Made by a program: the position numbers and the translations under genes
Shown: one piece after another, positions 46,620 to 57,871 of the stretch
How the letters are laid out: every line of letters begins with the position of its first letter
How positions within the stretch are numbered: the stretch's first letter is position 1
Notes under the pieces: generated by a model
The model's database searches: none
What the model was told of the DNA's origin: nothing
Seen by the model: only the letters and a program-made list of their open reading frames with translations
Assembly: GCA_003255025.1 (NCBI GenBank)
Contig: QANY01008651.1
Coordinates: 1,783,279 to 1,847,278, forward strand
Direction of reading: 5' to 3'
Source of the DNA: Datisca glomerata
Taxonomy: Eukaryota; Streptophyta; Magnoliopsida; Cucurbitales; Datiscaceae
DNA: 64,000 nucleotides

Positions 46620-47690
46620 CTACTTGTTATTCCTAGAAAAGGAAGCATGAATCGGGTTCTTGAACATTTTCTGATTGTGACCAATTTGACCACAACGACT
46701 ACACTTCACACTTCGTCTAGTTTCACATATAGACGGAATATGTTTCTTCTTTTGTATCCTAGCTGAAACGTCTCACATTTGGATGTAGTATCTTTAATTG
46801 TCCTTTGTCCTGAATAAGTAACATGCTCCAATTTCCTAATGGATGAACGCCTTTATAGGTTGAAGCGTATTCTGTTCAAGAAAAATAATCACTAACATAT
46901 GAATATGAAATCAAGATATGATTGCAAAAGATAGCACAAGCATGTGCATATGGTATATGATCCAAATTCCACCTCTAACATGAACATGTACGACTAGCCA
47001 AGTTCAAAACATACACAATACCACCATGACTAACATGAAATTTATTTATGTCGGATGTACCAACCTGAAAAGCAGTAAAAGAAAGTTACAATCATTATGT
47101 TAAATAGAATCATATAATAACTAAGTACATTACACATACTGACATTGTTCGAGCAACTATATACTAGTCCCTTAAATGATCCTCAACCCATGGTGTAAGC
47201 TTCATTTTCAAAAAAGATTTCGCCATTCTACGCTTGTTAAACTTGCATAAACATAGTTTATGCACAACATCCAATAACCATATAATAGGAAGTTCACGTG
47301 CTTCACCTGAAACATTATTAATACTTTCAAAGATGTTCGAGGTCATCATGTTATATCGCTTACTAGAAATAAGTTCGTGCCCATCTATGAAATCCAATTC
47401 CCTCCAAATAAGAATGAATTCGTGGAGATATCTTATCAAAACTCTGCATATGACGCTCAAAGTCAGTCATAAGATAAGCCTTAGAACATGCATAAAATGG
47501 GATCAATGCTATTCAACAACTTAAATCTAGTCTTTATATTCTGACATATATTGTACACGCATGCTCCATGATGAGCATCAGGAAAAGCAATACTAATGGC
47601 CTTGTAAATACTAGTGTGTCAATCAAACATAATAAGACCAGATGTCCCATATATGTGGAACTGAGGAGGAATCTGTTAAGCATATCTTTT
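46620..47690 (-). pseudogene. MULE transposase 2, C-terminal half, broken
   Basis: In reading order: the DDE C-terminal region IAFPDAHHGACVYNICQNIK (about 47530-47610), RYNMMTSNIFESINNV followed by EARELPIIWLLDVV in the frame 47164-47460, a SWIM zinc finger TCSC...PYAHACA (about 46900-46990, one Cys changed to Tyr), and a C-terminal zinc knuckle CSRCGQIGHNQK (about 46675-46715) lacking its last Cys. Stops and frameshifts separate the parts. The N-terminal half is absent; a LINE fragment adjoins it on the right. Confidence 0.85.
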
Positions 47691-47694
47691 TTTT

Positions 47695-48528
47695 CCTATC
47701 GTTTTACTTCTAGATTTTGGTTTGCTAGCCCTCTTAACCTGGTTTCTTGCAGATTAGAGGGTTCACACTTCTTAGATTTTTGGAAGATCATTGTTGGTAA
47801 ATTGGAGAAGCATCCAGACTATGATTGGCTCATGCAATGGTTACTTTCGATCTCTAGAGACTATGGAAGTGCATGAATAAAGCTTGTTTCAAAGCTGTTG
47901 AATTTAACCCGATGGACGCGATCAAAGTTGTTGATGCACACATGGAGAGGAGCAATTTACCTCTTTTCGGTTTAGATGAGCCATCGTCTAATATACGGCC
48001 TCCTAGTTTGGTGGTAGTTCGAGGGTTGGGACTTTATTTAGAAGCGGCTTGAGATGCAGAGAGTGGTATTATAGGGTTTGGTTGGTGTCTCTAGGATCCT
48101 GGTGGTAATCTGTTTGCTGCAGGTATGGAAAATAGATCGGGGGTGTCTTGTGTTATCCTTGTTGAGGCCTATGCGTTGGTTTGAGCTATTGAAAACTTTA
48201 CCCATGCTGATATTGAAGACATTAGTATCTTCTCCAATTCTATGAACTTAATTGACAATATCAAAGCTAGTGATCACACAGCTGGGGATGTTGCTCCTGT
48301 AGTGGCCGACATTATTCATCTCATAGGTGATTTCAATCGGGTGGTTTTCTCTCATTGTCCTAGAGAGAATAACTGCTCGGTCGATGCTTATGCTAGGATG
48401 GATAAATATGCTTCGAGTGATACTGTTTTGAATGTTACAGATGATATATTTCATTCGATCTTTAATTTCTCGATTGTAATTTGTTTCGTTGTTGAGTGAA
48501 ATTTCTTATCTTGACAAAAAAAATTGAA
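47695..48528 (+). pseudogene. LINE 3' end: RNase H-like domain (RVT_3) with poly(A)
   Basis: Read rightward: ESGIIGFGWCL near 48055-48090 (first acidic region AAxDAESG), VEAYALV near 48160, then the frame 48242-48499 with NLIDNIKASDHTAGDVAPVV and VVFSHCPRENNCSVDAYARM. This is the RNase H-type domain at the end of plant LINE ORF2 (motif hvpRexNxxAD). Stops occur near 48050, 48095 and 48183. The element ends with GACAAAAAAAATTG near 48520, a short poly(A) as in LINEs. It is 5' truncated and probably inserted into MULE 2. Confidence 0.8.
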
Positions 48529-49312
48529 GTTCTTTTGTTTTATAAAAAAAGGTTGAAGTTCCTTGCCAAAGTGTCTCACTTTCTACAATTCTGTGCTTAC
48601 CTAGGCAAGCTACCAGCCAACACAGCTGAATTTAGTAATTGCCATTGTTCTTTTTATTTTCCTTGCTTATAGCCAAACTGTTGCAAACTAATAATTGAAT
48701 AATTAAATTATATTAATTAGGTTTTTAGATATTTCATGGTTTATAATTAAAAATATTGACACTATAAACTTAAACCAAACGGTTTAGAATTTCCTTCACT
48801 AAAAGTATCTAATAATTTATCGCGTTACGTATTCAAGGAATCTTCCAAGGATGGACAAAAGTCATAATAATAATAATACCTTTGGTCTTCCCACTAGTGC
48901 ATATTTTTTATTTAAAGAAAAATGTGTGTAAGGGTTTAGTGTTGATTGAAAATTTATTGAGAAAAGTAGGTTTTCTATTTACAAATTAAAAATTCAAGAG
49001 TTAGATATACTTTTGCCTTTAACACCATCACTTATTAACACTTTAAACTTTCATTGTCTAATTGAGAAAATGAATTGATATCGCACGTACCTCAAATATT
49101 TAATAAGGCATGTGGAATATTGATGCAACTCAAAGTTAATGATCCGAAATTATTAGCTTGGAGGGCCAAACGTAATTAATTAAAAATTCCAATTTTCCAT
49201 TACAGTGGACCCATTAATCATATTTCTCCGGTTTCCAGTGTCTAAACTCTTAACTTTTACATGATAATTCTCCTCTATGAAGCAAAAGTTTTTGTCAAAC
49301 AAGAAAAAGACA
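48529..49312. other. Upstream flank of the ATS3-like gene
   Basis: AT-rich, no gene. It holds the 5' untranslated region and promoter of the gene starting at 49313. I see no certain TATA box; AT-rich candidates occur at 49165-49185 and 49210-49220. A seed-type RY motif (CATGCA) is not visible here. Confidence 0.4.
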
Positions 49313-50285
49313 ATGAAGAAATTAGGCGCTCTCTCTGTTTTGCTCGACTTTCTCTTGTCTTTCACCCTCTCAGGATCCACAGTTATGCCTGTCCCTGAAG
49401 CTCTCATTTCCTTCAACAACAACAACAGCTATTTCCATGTATGGTTTCTCTCTTTCTTCCCTTTGAATTTCTTCCTTTTCCTTTTCTCTGGAATTTATTG
49501 ATTATATGTTAAATGTTTTTGTCCCACAAAGGAAATAGGGAAATGTTCTTATACAGTTGTTATAACCACAAGCTGTCACTCACCTTCGATCACAGGTGCT
49601 CCGATCAATATTGCTTTTGGTGACTATGATGGCAACCAGGTTTGTTTGATCTGTTCTGAACTCTTTTTTATTTTATTTTTCAGAAATAAACACAAATCCA
49701 AGAGTATATATTTCTTTGATTATCATAATAATAATAATACAAATTTAATGAATTGTATAAACTTTTAATAAGATGATTGTGAACTATTGACAATATGGAT
49801 TGACTTGACACAATTAGGCATGTCTCAACTTGAAACTTAAAAAATTAGTTGAGTTCAAGTCATAATTAATACGCTCAATTTCATTTATAATATTGATTGA
49901 TTTCATACCCCAATACCGTTTATAAATGTTGGGATTTCAGATCTATGGGGGAAGATTAGATGAGAAATCAACAAGTGCATTCAGACAATGCTCTAAAGAT
50001 ACATTTGAGATTTACGGACCTTGTGTTGATAAAATTGAATATGTGGACCTTTATTGGGGTTTGGCAGGAGAAGGACGCAATGGTTGGATTCCAGAGAGAG
50101 TAAAAATCTCTGGTCATAGTGATAATACAGGCTATACAACAGCAACCATTACAGTTCAGTTCCAAAGTTTCTCACTGCTAATTTATGGCTCAGATTTACG
50201 TTATGTGGGGCTTCTTACCGGCGAAACTGGAATCCAGATAAATGCTTTCGCTAGCCTTGTTGGCTTTGTTTTCCTTTTCTTGTAA
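49313..50285 (+). CDS. ATS3-like: Embryo-specific protein 3 (ATS3)-like, PLAT-domain secreted protein, three exons
   Basis: Exons are 49313-49438, 49532-49639 and 49941-50285; all introns are GT-AG in phase 0, giving about 192 residues. Residues 1-22 form a signal peptide (MKKLGALSVLLDFLLSFTLS), so it is probably secreted. The ATS3/PLAT-like domain follows: KCSYTVVITTSC (exon 2), INIAFGDYDGNQ ending exon 2, then IYGGRLDE, FRQCSKDTFEIYGPCV and GWIPERVKISG in exon 3. Family members bind lipids or act at membranes and cell walls; the exact role is uncertain. An upstream ATG at 49277 is in frame, but 49313 has the better context (ACAATGA) and yields a normal signal peptide. The C terminus departs from the family: the usual ending Gly-Phe-Asn-x-Cys is absent and a hydrophobic tail (ASLVGFVFLFL) replaces it. 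It may be expressed; no inactivating change is visible. Confidence 0.8.
49439..49531 (+). other. Intron 1 of the ATS3-like gene
   Basis: Donor CAT/GTATGG and acceptor CACAAAG/GAAATA. The intron is 93 bp and T-rich, and keeps the frame in phase 0. Confidence 0.75.
49640..49940 (+). other. Intron 2 of the ATS3-like gene
   Basis: Donor CAG/GTTTGT and acceptor GATTTCAG/ATCTAT. The intron is 301 bp and AT-rich; joining the exons keeps the domain continuous (DGNQ then IYGG). Confidence 0.8.
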
Positions 50286-51175
50286 TTAACTTCTGTTTTC
50301 CTTTTCTTGTAATGCTAAAACTCATTGGTCTCCGAAATTTCTTTTTTAACTTTAAATAATCATCTATAATCTGTACATAATATATTAAAAATGGTGAGAG
50401 AGAATCATTTTTTGATAATTTTGTTCATCTATAAATCTAATTTTTTCTTAAATAATCATCAAGATATTAACTCAATAATAAATTTTAAGTATTTATTTCT
50501 CATAAAATATCCACAAAACTATTAATTAATTAAATGTTCTCATTAAGTTGCCTAAATTATCTTTACATTATTTTTATTATATATATTTAGACTGAAAAAA
50601 AGTTAATTTTAATAACCTAATTGAATACTTAATATTTTGATTTGAAGAGTTAGATTAACTTTGAAAAAGATTGGTGTGTCACTAATAGTGAGTTGTGAAA
50701 ATGAGTAGTTAAAATGACTAAATGAGTTCAATAAATACAAATAATATAATATAGGTTAAGAATTGCATCTATCTATGAGATATATCTTCAATAATCATAC
50801 AGTTAAAGTCACATGAGAAAATAAATACATTTTATGGATGTTTTTATCAAAGCTATTTACTATTCTAATGCTACCATTTATTATTTGATACGCTCAAATG
50901 CGATTGATTGACAAGTATATTTATACATATATTTAACCGATTCACTTAATAAAATTAAATAAAAATATTTTAATTATTCTTCTAAATATATTAATTATCA
51001 ATTTTGATAGACTAATAATTAATTAAGACACTTTTTAAATTTATTGTGTTTATTAATTTGTTAACTTTGGTTGCTTCTCTCATTCGCTTCATTTTTGTTT
51101 GTTACAAAAGAAATAGTTTATATTTGTTCTCATTTGGATGTACTTTAACACGATGAAAACAACCAATCGAATTGT
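50286..51175. other. AT-rich spacer downstream of the ATS3-like gene
   Basis: Contains the probable 3' end of the gene (AATAATC near 50356 and ATAATATATT near 50380 are polyadenylation-type motifs). The rest is AT-rich without features. Confidence 0.4.
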
Positions 51176-51177
51176 GC

Positions 51178-51730
51178 ACTACTACAAATCTGGTTTTTCA
51201 CGACGGGCGTCAAAAAACAAACACGACGGGGCTGATTTTCTACGATGGTGGTTAAAACCCCCGCCGTATTTAATATGGAGAGGGAGTATTAAGATGCAAA
51301 AAAGATAAACAGTAAGAACTGTATTAACAAACAGTAATTACAAAAATAGTATTGTCGTGTAAGATTAAAAACTTACACAAACAGAGTTTATTGACAAATA
51401 ATCAGTAAAAACTGTATTAACAAATATAAATTAGTGAGCGGGAGCACTACTTTATTATTGTCAATAAACTCTGTTTGTGTAAGTTTTTAATTTTATACCA
51501 CAATACTATTTTTGTAATTTAAACTTGCATCTTAGTACAGTAATTTCTGCGTAATTTAAACTGTTCATCGTCGTATTTAATATGATTTAAAATGATGGGG
51601 TGTCGAAACCCCATCATTTAAATGATGACCTTCTTTGAATTAAATGATGGGGGATAATTACCCCGTCTTATTTTATAGTAAAACGAATTAAAACGGCGGG
51701 GCCTCAACTCCCTGCCGTATTTGGCAAACA
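51178..51730. mobile_element. CACTA-like terminal fragment with subterminal CGACGGGG motifs
   Basis: Starts CACTACTACAAATCTGG, a CACTA-type end, followed by subterminal motifs CACGACGGG, ACACGACGGGGC and CCCGCCGTATTTAATATG. The last is answered in inverted form near 51570 (CGTCGTATTTAATATG) and again near 51695-51725 (GGCGGGG, CTGCCGTATTTGG). The far terminus is not visible. A MITE-like palindrome sits inside. Confidence 0.55.
51287..51537. mobile_element. MITE-like palindrome nested in the CACTA-like fragment
   Basis: The arms 51341-51398 and 51458-51517 are near-perfect reverse complements: ACAAAAATAGTATTGT...AAAAACTTACACAAACAGAG against CTCTGTTTGTGTAAGTTTTT...ACAATACTATTTTTGT. The symmetry extends to the ends, TTAAGATGCA on the left and TGCATCTTAG on the right, each flanked by a TA. 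An ACTGTATTAACAAA motif is repeated directly inside. Confidence 0.75.
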
Positions 51731-51875
51731 AAACAAGTGTGTACTTTACTTTCACTCTCGCTCTCTTCCCATTTCATTCCCTCTCTCGTCCCGCATATGT
51801 GCCCTAACCTCTTCTTCATCTCCAGCCTCATGTTCGCTGCCTCGCTGTGATTGACTGCTGGCTCTCACCTCAAAG

Positions 51876-51877
<2 letters not shown>

Positions 51878-51908
<31 letters not shown>
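51878..51908 (+). repeat. (CT)n microsatellite
   Basis: About 15 uninterrupted CT units in a pyrimidine-rich leader-like stretch (51745-51910). Confidence 0.95.
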
Positions 51909-51912
<4 letters not shown>

Positions 51913-51975
51913 TTCAATTTGGTGTTAAGGCTCGTGCATCAGTACTGAAAACCACAATAGGTGCTTGAGTTGCCA

Positions 51976-52103
51976 ATGATGCTAAGGAGATCGTTCAAGA
52001 ATGAGTCTCTAAATCCATCTGCTTCATCACGAGCGGTAGGCAGGTTATTCAATTTTTCATTGGTCTTTTTTATTTATTGATTCTGAGCATTGAACAAAGC
52101 TTG
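51976..52103 (+). other. Leader-like stretch with a possible short first exon
   Basis: After the CT repeat an ATG at 51976 opens MMLRRSFKNESLNPSASSRA, followed by a GTAGGC that could be a splice donor. The frame is interrupted soon after by the copia element at 52104. I do not recognise the protein; it may be a captured or disrupted host exon. Confidence 0.25.
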
Positions 52104-52899
52104 TGTTGTGATTTTAACAAACCCCAATAACACATATTATTATTATCGTAGTCTATCAAATCAACTTAATTCACAGAAAATAATATATCGAACGGATTAA
52201 TAAATCAATCATAGAAAAGTAGAAAAATAGGACACCAAATTTAATGTAGAAAACTCTTCAGTGTGAAGGGAAAAATCATGGGCAAACTTTGAATCAGATC
52301 TCTACTATAAAAATAATGGGGCTACTACAAGTTCTTCTCTAGATAAAACTAAAAGATTACACCAAATAAATAACGTGATATACGTCACTAATAATGATGG
52401 ATTACATCAAAGTATATCTCGCTAAAATAAAAAGAATCAAAATCACAACGGTTGAGATAATGGAGAAATTAACATTGAAGATTATTGCGATAAACTCACG
52501 AAGACACTTTCGGATTACTGAGATGATGAGAATAAAAAATTATCTTAACCACATAATAAATTTTTCTCTAGTTTTCTCCAAATTTTCTTACTCTCATCTC
52601 ACCTCTTTCTCTCTATTTTTGCATATGAAAACACGAGTGGGTCGAAGAGAATTCACCCTTGAATGCTTAAGGCGGCATCATAAAAGATTGAGACTTTAAT
52701 CTCAATTTGAAGGTGAAATAATCTCTTTTCATAATTGGGTTTTAATTGTGTGTTTTACACACAATAATACCATACACCTAGCTTCAATCACTAGCATTCG
52801 GCCTGGTCAAATCCAACAGCCCAATAATTTGGCTCAATACTTCCTTGGGCCAAATAATAAGGAAGTGAATACTCCTCCAATAGGAGGGACAACCCAACA
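52104..52899 (-). repeat. Copia D 3' LTR, 796 bp
   Basis: On the + strand it starts TGTTGTGATTTTAACA and ends GGGACAACCCAACA. It matches the 5' LTR at 59517-60308. A polypurine tract (GGAGGAGGGG on the minus strand, 52901-52915) adjoins it. Confidence 0.95.
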
Positions 52900-53152
52900 A
52901 ACCCCTCCTCCTAGGAGGTGGGCATCTTGCCCGTCACCTTTCGGCATATCTCATGCTTCTCTTTGGGTAAGATTTTTCCCATCATGTCTGACTCATTATC
53001 ATCCGTATGAGCTTTATGAATCTCTAATGACTTATTATTTAACTTATCATGTATCCAATGATACCTCACATCAATGTGTTTCGATCTCAAATGAAATGTC
53101 AAATTCTTGCTAAGATAAATATCATCCTGACTGCACAGTACAGTACGAAATT

Positions 53153-53490
53153 CTACTTCTTGAACCCCAACTCTTGCAAAAACATCTTCATCAAGAGCAT
53201 TTCTTTGCAAGATTCAGTAATTGCTATAAACTCAGCGGTAGTTGATAAGGCAACACATTTCGATAATTCAGATTGCCACGATACTGCTCCCTCTGTGAAA
53301 GTACTCAAATATCGTGATGTCGACTTTCTAGAGTCAAGGTCACCGGCCATATCTACATCTGTAAACCCCTCAGGTATAGGTTTCTCGTTACCAAATGATA
53401 AACATAGCCTCAAAGTACTTTTGAGATATCTCAGAATCCATTTCACTGCTTCCAAGTGTTCTCTGTCAGGATTTGACAAAATATGTTGAC
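53153..53490 (-). pseudogene. Copia D RNase H
   Basis: Frame with NPDREHLEAVKWILRYLKST, FTDVDMAGDLDSRKSTSRYL, VSWQSELSKCVALSTTAEFI and ITESCKEMLLMKMFLQELG. This is the copia RNase H that removes the RNA strand during reverse transcription. The usual YVDADxAGD box reads FTDVDMAGD and the usual STTEAE box has STTAEF, so one acidic position is changed. The C-terminal tail (DIxTKxL region) is frameshifted toward 52911. Confidence 0.85.
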
Positions 53491-54300
53491 AACTCTATCT
53501 GCGTGAGCTATGTCTGGCCTCGTACATACCATGGCATACATCAAATTACCAACTACTGATGAATATCGGATTCTATCCATATCTTCCTTCTCTGTGTCGG
53601 TAGAAGGGCTTTGCTTGGAACTCAGCTTAAATGACTGCCGAAAGGTGTGCCAACTAGTTTTGCTTTGTCCATGCGAAACTTTTCAAGCACCTTTTCAATA
53701 TATCGTTCTTGTGATAACCAAAAATTCTTTGCTCATCTATCACGAGTAATCCTCATGCCAAGAATTTTCTTTGCATGCCCTAGATCTTTCATTGTAAATG
53801 ATTCACTCAATTCTCTCTTCAACTGTTGGATTTTACTGTTATATGCACCAACGATAAGCATATCATCTACATAGAGTAAGATAATGATAAAGTTACCATC
53901 TGAAAATTTCTTGACAACCACATAGTGATCTGAAGTCATCTTCTTGTACCCATGCTCCCCAATAAAGGAGTCAAACTTCTTACACCATTGTCTTGGAACT
54001 TGCTTTAACCCGTATAAACTTTTATTCAATTTATAGACAAAGTCTTCTTTCCCTTTGACCTTAAAACCCTATAGTTGCTCCATATATATCTCATCTTCTA
54101 AGTCACCATGGAGGAAAATGGTTTTGACGTCAAGCTGTTCAATCTCCAGATCCATGTTGGCGGTTAAACCCAAAACAATACAAATGGATGACATTTTCAC
54201 TACATGCGAGAAAATCTCCAAAATCTACACCCTTTTTTTCTGAATGAAACCTTTCACAACCAATATTACCTTGTACCTTGGATGTGAGCTATTTCCTTCA
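53491..54300 (-). pseudogene. Copia D reverse transcriptase (RVT_2), broken
   Basis: The open part at 53733-54029 reads NKSLYGLKQVPRQWCKKFDS, ILLYVDDMLIVG (catalytic Asp pair intact) and MKDLGHAKKILGMRITRDR. The flanking parts are in other frames: upstream motifs QLDVKTAFLHGDLEDEIYMEQ-like near 54080-54140, and downstream the SxVGSLMYAMVCTRPDI-like stretch near 53500-53560. Stops and frameshifts inactivate it. Confidence 0.85.
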
Positions 54301-54760
54301 GTGTTCAATTTGTACACCTATTTGTTATTCAATGCTCTTTTGCCTTTAGGCAACTTCACCAGCTCATAAGTGTGATTATCATGCAATGATTTCATCTCAT
54401 CTGGCATTGCTTGCAACCACTTCTCTTTCTGAGCATCATTCACAACTTCAGCATAAGTTTATGGATCACCCCCGTCACTAAGTAATAAGTATTCATCTGG
54501 AGAGTACCTGGTAGACGGTTGTCGTTCTCTATTGGATCTCCGTACCTGAGCAGTCTCATCAGTTGCTGGCTTTATTTCTGATTGATCATCATGTGATGTT
54601 GGCTCGTCCATATTTCCATCATCAGCACGATCACCATAAGTACATATACCATCACCATCCTCTATAGATGTAGGAACTAAATCTAAGTCAATCAAATCAT
54701 TAGAACTGGACTTAGGCTTCTCAACTGTTTCAAAGTTTTTAATACTCTGATCTTCGAGGA
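54301..54760 (-). pseudogene. Copia D linker between integrase and reverse transcriptase
   Basis: The frame 54459-54695 is acidic and ends VRRSNRERQPSTRYSPDEYL, the standard plant copia linker (RRSxRxRxPSxRYSPxEY) before the reverse transcriptase. Confidence 0.8.
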
Positions 54761-55600
54761 ATATAACATCTCAGCTTCTGACTATTTTTTGATAAACGGG
54801 ATCCGATAAATGATAGCCAAACTCATCAAGCCTATAACTACTTTGTCTTGCTATCAAGTTTCAATCTTTCATCCTTCAGAATGTGCATAAAGGCTTTGCA
54901 ACCGAACATTCTCAGGTGGTCGTAGGAAACATCTTTTCTTGTCCATACCTTTTGTGCACATCACAATCTAACGATGTTGATGGAGAAAGATTAATCAAAT
55001 AAATCGTTGTAGCTTTACAATTGACAACATACATTTTCCTCTTTCTACAATGGTGCGGTTATACCTCTCTATGACACCATTGAGCTGTGGAGTCTTCAAA
55101 ACTGTCATTTGATGATAAATATTGTAGCTTTTGCAATACTCATGAAAAGGACCCCCCTGTGTTCACCATCGTTATCTGTCTGGATAAACTTTAGCAATCT
55201 TCATGTCTCTCTTTCAAGTCGGGCATGGAACTCTTTAAAGACACTAAACACATGGTCTTTAGATTTCAAAATATAAATCCACACTTTCCTAGAGTGATCA
55301 TCTATAAACGTAACAAAATATGAAGCATCCCAAGGGATTTAGTATTCATGGGACCACACACATCAAAATGCACCAGATCCAGAACATTATAACTTCTATT
55401 AAAAGTTCTTTTGAATGACACCCTATATTGTTTACCAGCTAAATAATTTGCACAAGTCTTACTGACGTACCTTTTATATTTGAGAGAAGTCATTTCTTGG
55501 CTAAGATCTCAAACACTTTCTAACTCATGTATCCAAGTTGCTTGTGCCACAATTCACCTGCGGGATCACCCTCCACGGCATTCACCGAGCCACTGCTAAG
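54761..55600 (-). pseudogene. Copia D GAG-pre-integrase and integrase, broken
   Basis: The pre-integrase zinc region reads KTCANYLAGKQYRVSFKRTF (55302-55493; the second Cys of the CxxC pair is Tyr), followed by the first catalytic region LVHFDVCGPMNTKSLG. Later integrase core and C-terminal motifs (KxLWxEAVNTAVYLxNR-type) are only traceable in pieces across shifted frames to about 54800. Confidence 0.7.
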
Positions 55601-56087
55601 CTTTCTAGGTGTCACATAAAGTGTAGGATTTTTCATTCATTTTGCCATTATCAGCAAACCTTTGGTGAGCTTCCATTTACCTTCACCAAAATAGTTGTGA
55701 TATCATTTTCGTCGAGCTGACATGTCGAAATCAAGTTCAGTCAGATGTCTGGCACATGTCTCACATTTCTGAGTAACCCAGTATTTGTCTCTAGGCACAC
55801 ATCTCAAATACCGATAACTTTGAAGGTTCCCTCGTTACCCATCTTCACGATACCAAAGTCACATGCTTTGCACATTGAGAAAAGATCCCTTCTAGATGTA
55901 ACGTGGATGTCGACAGCACTATCAACTACCGTGTCTAGGCACGTGACATTCACAACATTTCCATTGCAATAATAAATATATCTTGGCTAGTGGAGCTACT
56001 ATTTTTGATCCGTTGTTTTTCTTTCCTTCTGCTGTTCAGTTTTCGGCAATCACTTCTCTAGTGACCAATCTTCTAGCAATGATAGCA
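55601..56087 (-). pseudogene. Copia D protease region, broken
   Basis: Traceable as DSAVDIHVTSRRDLFSMCKA near 55855-55920 and DFGIVKMGNEGTFKVIGI near 55815-55865. The usual DSGAS/T active site reads DSAVD. Multiple stops. The same region is recognisable in the relic copia C at 8890-9090. Confidence 0.65.
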
Positions 56088-56375
56088 CTAAATACCCCGT
56101 TTCATGGATTTGCTTCTCGAACGACCCCGATTACTGTACTTATTCCTACTCTGGCTTCTCTCTTGAATTTCTATAACAAAAGCCTCTGAGTGACTGGTAG
56201 AAGGACCCAATGTTTTTCTTCTTGTTTCTTCCTTCAACAAATTACTTTTAACTGTACTCATCAACACTTTACCATCAGAAGAGGAATTACTCAATGACAC
56301 TATCAACACTTCCCAACTGTCTGGCAAGGAACTGAGAAGTAACAAGGCCTGGAGTTCATCATCTAGAGCCGTTTT
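56088..56375 (-). pseudogene. Copia D gag, C-terminal part (right of the solo LTR junction in reading order)
   Basis: Reads TALDDELQALLLLSSLPDSW, EVLIVSLSNSSSDGKVLMST and LLKEETRRKTLG, the second half of UBN2-type gag, then an SRxRGRSRS-like basic tail before the zinc knuckle. In the original element this followed MK directly; the solo LTR now separates them. Confidence 0.85.
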
Positions 56376-57831
56376 TGTAACACCCCGATCCCCGAGGGTT
56401 AAACATGCTTGAAATTTCACAATTCAAAAAATTTCAATTTAATTAAAACCCTAATTTAAGAAAATCCCCAAATTGAAAACCCTAATTTTGCCATAATTTT
56501 AACGTTAAATAGTGGAAGCATAAAATTATTTTAAGAGAATATTAACTCATTAAACTAAGATAAATGATTCATTAAACTGTAATAAAGTGAAGCACGAAAA
56601 TTCATAAGACATGAAAGTTAAACATGAATATTTATAAATTTTTGAAATAACTGAAGTCAAACTGAAGTCATAATGTTATAATTTAACTTAAAAATCATAA
56701 TCATGCTTGCTATGACAGTCTCTCACTTCTGCTGCTCACCATCACCTGCAACACAATCATCTACAGGGGGTGAGTATTAAAAATACTCAGTAAGTAAATT
56801 AACATACTAATAAGTTTCACATGACATAAATGTAAACATATAACACAGGTAAATTTATTTCAAACGTTCACTAGTCACATAAAATACTAGTAATAACACA
56901 GCGATTTCATGGTTAACATATAACTTGAACTTGTACTTATACATGCCGATACTTATACTTGCTTGATCATAATTCGACTAGGAATATCCCTCGATTAACA
57001 ACCTAACCAAAACTAATTCAAAACTTGAACTTGATCTTGTAACATGAACGTGAACATGACAGATTGAGTGTCCTGAAACTTGATGTCACTTAAGGTTATT
57101 TGAACCTTAAGGACGTTAACATGAACTTTGTGACACCCAACCGTATAACTTGATAACATGACATGAACGATCTGGTTACTTGACAACCAAGGGACATGAC
57201 TAAGTCTACTTCTTGTTTACTTATCACTTTACTTGAATTAATATTCATAATTCACATTATCACATATACGTGGGTAAACATATATCTTGTTCATGATCAT
57301 AAATGATATAACTATTACATGTATAACTCAAAATATAATCATATATAACATGGTAAATAATTTCATTGTGATATGAAAAATAAATAAAATACTTGATCAT
57401 AAGATTGAACATAAAAAAATAAAAATAAAATTCACATTATAGATTCTACACTTATAACATATGAACCGAATTATTATGTAAATCCACTTACCTGGATTCG
57501 CTACGAATTAAATTCAGCAACTAATAACCTGAAATTCAAGGATCCCAGATCACAACAAATTCATATAATATCTACAATTATTTAATTAACTAAGCGAGGT
57601 CGGTAACAGGTGGAAACCACATCGGGTGTAAATTATCAAGCGGTTCAAAGAGTTTCAACAAGGTTTGGGTGGTCTGAACTGGTTCAGTTCTACTATTTTG
57701 GGCCGGTTTAGTCTGGTCAGGTTGAACCGGTTTGGTCTGGTATGACTAAACTGGCTCGATCTGGTCTGAATGAACTGGTCTGGTTCAAGAGAAAGGGAGG
57801 AACAGAAAGAAGGAGATGAAGAAGAGGGAGA

Positions 57832-57871
<40 letters not shown>

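Noticed and set aside
47695..48528. Functional host RNase H-like gene
   Set aside because: The frame has several stops, a short poly(A) at the 3' end and lies beside a MULE relic, as expected for a 5'-truncated LINE.
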